This document shows, piece after piece, positions 61,301-64,000 of a stretch of 64,000 nucleotides of DNA (its first letter is position 1; each line of letters opens with the position of its first letter). The stretch is from Chaunax sp. Z400 (Eukaryota; Chordata; Actinopteri; Lophiiformes; Chaunacidae): positions 6,336,685-6,400,684 of the forward strand of contig CM075193.1 of NCBI GenBank assembly GCA_037577475.1, given 5' to 3'. The translations under genes were made by a program, and so were the position numbers. The notes below the pieces were generated by a model. It was not told the origin of the DNA and made no database searches. It was given only the letters and a program-made list of their open reading frames with translations.

Positions 61301-62219
61301 TCCCCTGGCTTTCTCCTTGCACTCTCCATTGTTAAGGCAAGGGTTCGGGTTGCATTCGCCTGAAAAATGACCAAAGTTAAGGGGAGATCGTAAGCTTCAA
61401 ATTAGAGTTTCCAGTGTAATGTAGCCATTGGAAAATGTGGCAAAGACTGAAATGAGTATCTCTCACCTTCTGGCTCCAGAAGATCAAAAAGCCAATCTGT
61501 GTTATATGGGTCATCGTCTTCTTCATCATCATCATCATCAAGTCTACTTAAGAGCTCAAAGAAATAGTCTGAAAGAAATTTTTTTCCTTCAGACATATAG
61601 ATTTATTGTCTCCATGTCTTTCTTTCCTCCCTCTCTCTTTTCTCCAAACCAGTTGTTCAGGTTTGATCTACAGTATCTTTGACACCTGAAGCTGCTCAGC
61701 GTCCTCTGGATCCATTTTTCAATTGTGTTTAGACTCTGTATTTATCTGTATTTTTGTCATGTTACAAAAAATACAAAGAACTACTTGCCTTTGATTAAGT
61801 CCTCAAATTGTCCCTTCTTGCCGTGTATTGGATTTCCCGGTCCGTGATGCTCGGGATGGTGATGGTGATGGTGATGGTGATGACGATGACGATGTTCTTT
61901 TTTATGTTTTGGCTGATTAATAATTTAATCGCAACACATAAGAGTCATAATCATGAAAACTTATGTTAAATTTCTGACAGTTCAAAACAACCATGTCAAA
62001 GATGCACTGAACTCATCTTTTTTAAAAAGCAGCATTGGAAAACAAGCCCTTCTGCATTTTATTCACAGCAAAATTAATTAACAAACATGGCAACATTGTA
62101 AATAAAAGCCAGTACATTTTCTTATTGCTGCACAATTGATATTTACAGTGAATACGTACTTCAGCAGGAATGAGGAGCACTGCTAAAAAAAAGCAGAAGA
62201 ACAGGAGCTTCAGGTTCAT
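58135..62219 (-). CDS. habp2: Hyaluronan-binding protein 2 / factor VII-activating protease, full coding span, 13 exons
   Basis: Secreted plasma serine protease precursor of 621 residues, against about 560 in mammals. Order: signal peptide (1-19), His-rich segment (H31-H39), Asp/Glu-rich segment (72-81), three EGF modules (about 97-132, 134-171, 173-208), one kringle (about 210-296), a Thr/Pro/Ala-rich linker (about 300-362), then the S1 protease. Activation cleavage is expected at R376-I377 (KITR|IYGG). The catalytic triad is H424 (LTAGHC), D472 (TNDIALL) and S569 (GDSGGPL). D563 at the base of the S1 pocket predicts trypsin-like cleavage after Arg/Lys. Asn-X-Ser/Thr sites occur in the kringle and protease. 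EGF3-kringle-protease order distinguishes it from plasminogen activators (one EGF) and HGFAC (fibronectin modules). Family knowledge: FSAP circulates from liver and binds polyanions. Confidence 0.94.
58413..58555 (-). CDS. habp2: habp2 exon 12
   Basis: 143 bases: HISNHLLEANVLLIGQEKCS through NSMFCAGHLQGGVDSCQ. It provides the S1-pocket Asp (D563). The donor is CAG|GTTGGT. Confidence 0.94.
58685..58819 (-). CDS. habp2: habp2 exon 11
   Basis: 135 bases: LLRLRGTDGVCANETQFVKA, VCLPDAQLPDGMECTISGWG and ATEQ. The ISGWG motif is standard for S1 proteases; NET is a potential N-glycosylation site. Confidence 0.94.
59097..59239 (-). CDS. habp2: habp2 exon 10 (catalytic Asp)
   Basis: 143 bases: LPDKDMQVVIGGLSLYTEDS through IKHESYRETLTSVTNDI, with the triad Asp in TNDI. 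The exon ends ATTG|GTGATC. Confidence 0.92.
59332..59713 (-). CDS. habp2: habp2 exon 9 (linker and start of protease)
   Basis: 382 bases. About 63 residues rich in Thr, Pro and Ala (few hydrophobics) precede CGKAQPKLKITRIYGG, which holds the inter-chain Cys (C365) and the activation site. The exon ends with the catalytic His (CWVLTAGHC). Confidence 0.94.
59714..60387. other. habp2 intron (exon 8 to 9) with repeat
   Basis: 674 bases. The part 60020-60330 repeats phrases such as CCATTCAGTGGTTTTTGTG TAATCCTG and CAAACAAACAAGG twice in diverged form, similar in style to the aldh18a1 intron repeat. Confidence 0.6.
60388..60485 (-). CDS. habp2: habp2 exon 8 (kringle, second half)
   Basis: 98 bases: NPDGENEPWCFVRRGHKLFW then DYCDVTKCPEPT, the typical RNPD...PWC...YCD kringle ending. 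Confidence 0.95.
60576..60747 (-). CDS. habp2: habp2 exon 7 (kringle, first half)
   Basis: 172 bases: PNDCYVDDGESYRGNVSETD, ECLYWNSHFILKQG and GLGPHNFC. NVS is a potential N-glycosylation site. Confidence 0.95.
60843..60953 (-). CDS. habp2: habp2 exon 6 (EGF 3)
   Basis: 111 bases: SVCEPNPCRNGGSCIRDGND then FDCQCPPGFRGRFCHV. In mammals the third EGF contributes to the polyanion-binding region. Confidence 0.95.
61035..61151 (-). CDS. habp2: habp2 exon 5 (EGF 2)
   Basis: 117 bases: PKYCKKGKCGRGECVLTSVS then PFFECKCKEPFQPPRCQT. Phase 1-1 EGF module with six cysteines. Confidence 0.93.
61249..61359 (-). CDS. habp2: habp2 exon 4 (EGF 1)
   Basis: 111 bases: ECNPNPCLNNGECKEKARGK then YKCDCLKPFKGKRCEK. 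All six EGF cysteines are present. Phase 1-1 module. Confidence 0.94.
61467..61568 (-). CDS. habp2: habp2 exon 3 (acidic)
   Basis: 102 bases encoding YFFELLSRLDDDDDEEDDDP then YNTDWLFDLLEPE. A similarly placed acidic/Tyr-rich segment exists in mammalian HABP2. The donor is GAAG|GTGAGA. Confidence 0.9.
61789..61912 (-). CDS. habp2: habp2 exon 2 (His-rich)
   Basis: 124 bases, residues 21-61, PKHKKEHRHR followed by nine consecutive His and PEHHGPGNPIHGKKGQFEDL. The run is coded by alternating CAT/CAC, a six-base microsatellite. The donor is a GC type (AAAG|GCAAGT); the phase to exon 3 is consistent. Confidence 0.85.
62160..62219 (-). CDS. habp2: habp2 exon 1 (signal peptide)
   Basis: 60 bases, MNLKLLFFCFFLAVLLIPAE: a short basic start, a hydrophobic core and small residues near the end. 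The donor is GAA|GTACGT, phase 0. Confidence 0.9.
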
Positions 62220-62306
62220 GATTGCAGTTGATCAGAAGACATCCAAAATGAGAGTGCGCTGTCTGGTAGATCACCCACACTTTTCTAAACATTTGTTCAA
62301 GTTCAC

Positions 62307-62317
62307 TAACCTTTGAA
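62307..62317 (-). promoter_or_regulatory. habp2: Possible HNF4-like site upstream of habp2
   Basis: TTCAAAGGTTA, about 90 bases upstream of the start codon, resembles an HNF4 half-site element. A TGTTTAG forkhead-like motif lies about 20 bases further upstream. This would suit a liver-expressed gene but is only a short pattern match. Confidence 0.25.
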
Positions 62318-64000
62318 TCACAAAAGGTGTCTGGCATCCATCCCTGGTGCTCAGTCAGTTTTATTGATTTTTACTGTGCTCTTTTCCCCCCCTTATTTTG
62401 TAGTCATAATATACAGAACACTGCTCATTTTAGCAAAAACTAACAAGGAACCGATTAATGGTGCAAATTCATAATTATAGCCATGACTTTTCTTTGGATT
62501 TCATTCAGATGAATTTTGATCAAATAGGATCAGCATGGACAAAAGCTCAGAGAGCATATTTGTCAAGCAAATTGTTTGTTTGAATGTAGACTTTGGATCC
62601 ATGTCACTATGCGTGCATATCAGGATATTCTAACAGGTGCTTTTTTTTAGGTAATTATAAATTTAAAAGTCATAGCATTAACATCACTTATATAACAGTG
62701 AGTTACTATGAGGAACTTTTATGCCCTCGTAGTAAAACTAAAACATTTTAACACTATGACAACAAGAGGTTGTCATAAATAATCAAAATGCATGAAAGAC
62801 TGTCTTAATACTCTTATGATGAGCTGAAAGATGGGCCACACTACTTCTAATATCTGTGTTCCCCTTTAACATGATTCTTTGTAATGAACTATTTTCCTAC
62901 TATTCTTTTATTACATTGACATCTGTCATCTGAAATACATTCCATTTTTTCAAAAAGGAGTGATTCTTGTATTAGCACAGGCCCCACTTTCTAAAAAGGC
63001 TAACTCTATAAAATGATTATTAGTTAAAGTTACTAAAGGCTATATTTATAAATAGAGTAAAGAACATAGTAATGCTTTAAAGATTGATTATCCTCCTCCT
63101 GCATGAAATTTACTTTGTATGTTAGTGTTTCAGTCTGTCCTCCATTCTGGTCCAGAATTAAATATTAGATGGACTGTCATTAATTCATTTCATACCGATG
63201 TCCATGGTCACCAGATAAATCCACTTGACACTGGTGATCACCTGAACATTCATGCTTTGGGCTTTTAGAAAAATATTAATATTAGAGAAATATCTCAAGA
63301 ACTAAGGATCGTTATGAAATTTTGTACAGATATTCATAGTTCCAAGAAGATGATCTGTAATGCATTTTGGGAATTATAATGCACTTCCAGTGAAGAAAAC
63401 ATGGTAAAAAGCTATCATGGGTGACCCTCTAGTGGACAAAGTGTACTAATGATGATAATGGAGAGTGCCTATAAATTATTGAATAGATAGATCCCTGTGT
63501 GTTTTTATTACAAATGTGCCATAGTTGTAACATCTGTGTCACATTTTAAAACAATTTTAATTTTAACCAGAGTTTGTAAGTGTATCATACTAAATCTGTA
63601 AATAATTATGTATCATAATTTTCTCCTGTTAAGTACGGTGTGCCACAGGGGTCAGTTATGGGACCAAATTTATTTTCTGTTTACATGCTTCCCCTTGGAC
63701 ATATTATTCATAGGCATTGTGTTTCTTTTCATTTTTATGCTGACGATAAGCTGATGTACCTATCTGTTAGATCCTCCGACACCGGTAAGCATAGTTGACC
63801 TAACAATGTAAAAAGGAGAAGTCAGAAATCGAATGTCAAAATTTTTTCTTCAATTCCTGATTTTGCTTGTACTTTTATTGTAAGTGTTTTAAAACATTTT
63901 TTTAATTGTTTTTAACCTTTCTGTACATTGTATCGGTTGTTTTATTTTTACTGCCATTGTGAAGCACTTTGTAACAAGTGAAAAGTGCTCTATTATTATT
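62318..64000. other. Intergenic region upstream of habp2
   Basis: No gene seen. 63120-63470 looks like an interspersed repeat (AGAACTAAGGATCGTTATGA, AATTTTGTACAGATATTC). The right end is a LINE remnant. Confidence 0.6.
63632..64000 (+). mobile_element. LINE reverse transcriptase remnant, deleted to its 3' end
   Basis: Plus strand encodes VKYGVPQGSVMGPNLFSVYM and, further on, FHFYADDKLMYL, the RT blocks around the YADD catalytic motif. The sequence then jumps to a 3' end with GAAGCACTTTGTAACAAGTG and an ATT-rich tail. It is cut by the window edge. Confidence 0.8.

Noticed and set aside
61855..61895. Possible CRISPR-like or tandem repeat array
   Set aside because: It is a six-base microsatellite encoding histidines within a habp2 exon; the genome is eukaryotic.

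Overview
The window looks like nuclear DNA of a ray-finned (teleost, probably percomorph) fish. It has intron-rich vertebrate genes with GT-AG introns, long dinucleotide microsatellites, a tRNA-derived SINE, Rex1/L2-type LINE fragments and Tc1-like terminal repeats. There is no bacterial or viral gene organisation. Four protein-coding genes can be read exon by exon with consistent splice phases.

Layout. Positions 1-46051 (minus strand) are dominated by ate1, the arginyl-tRNA-protein transferase. Its start codon is at 46051 and ten coding exons run down to 13029. The C-terminal exon (about 100 residues) is not in the window and should lie to the left of position 1. Its introns are large and hold SINE, LINE and Tc1-type remnants plus several homeodomain-site-rich stretches that may be conserved non-coding elements. 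About 1 kb further, also on the minus strand, is a complete aldh18a1 (P5C synthase) gene with 16 coding exons (47061-53309), a likely 5' untranslated exon near 53621-53780 and a poly(A) signal at 46514. Divergent from it on the plus strand is a complete TRIM-family gene (54649-56763: RING, two B-boxes, coiled coil, B30.2; 548 residues). Convergent with the TRIM gene is a complete habp2 gene (58135-62219, minus strand, 13 coding exons, 621 residues). It encodes a secreted mosaic serine protease with signal peptide, His-rich and acidic N-terminus, three EGF modules, a kringle, a Thr/Pro/Ala-rich linker and a trypsin domain. The right end (62.3-64 kb) is intergenic and ends in a LINE remnant.

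Function and context. The genes do not form one pathway. ATE1 marks proteins for the N-degron pathway, P5CS makes proline/ornithine precursors in mitochondria, the TRIM protein is a probable ubiquitin ligase, and HABP2 is a plasma protease. From general knowledge, ATE1, ALDH18A1 and HABP2 all lie on the long arm of human chromosome 10, so this is a rearranged piece of an old linkage group with a TRIM gene inserted. The most useful observations are the retained pair of equal-length alternative exons in ate1, the retained tandem splice donors in aldh18a1 that add or omit Val-Asn, and an unusual run of nine histidines beside an Asp/Glu run at the mature N-terminus of HABP2. I found no convincing undescribed biological system.
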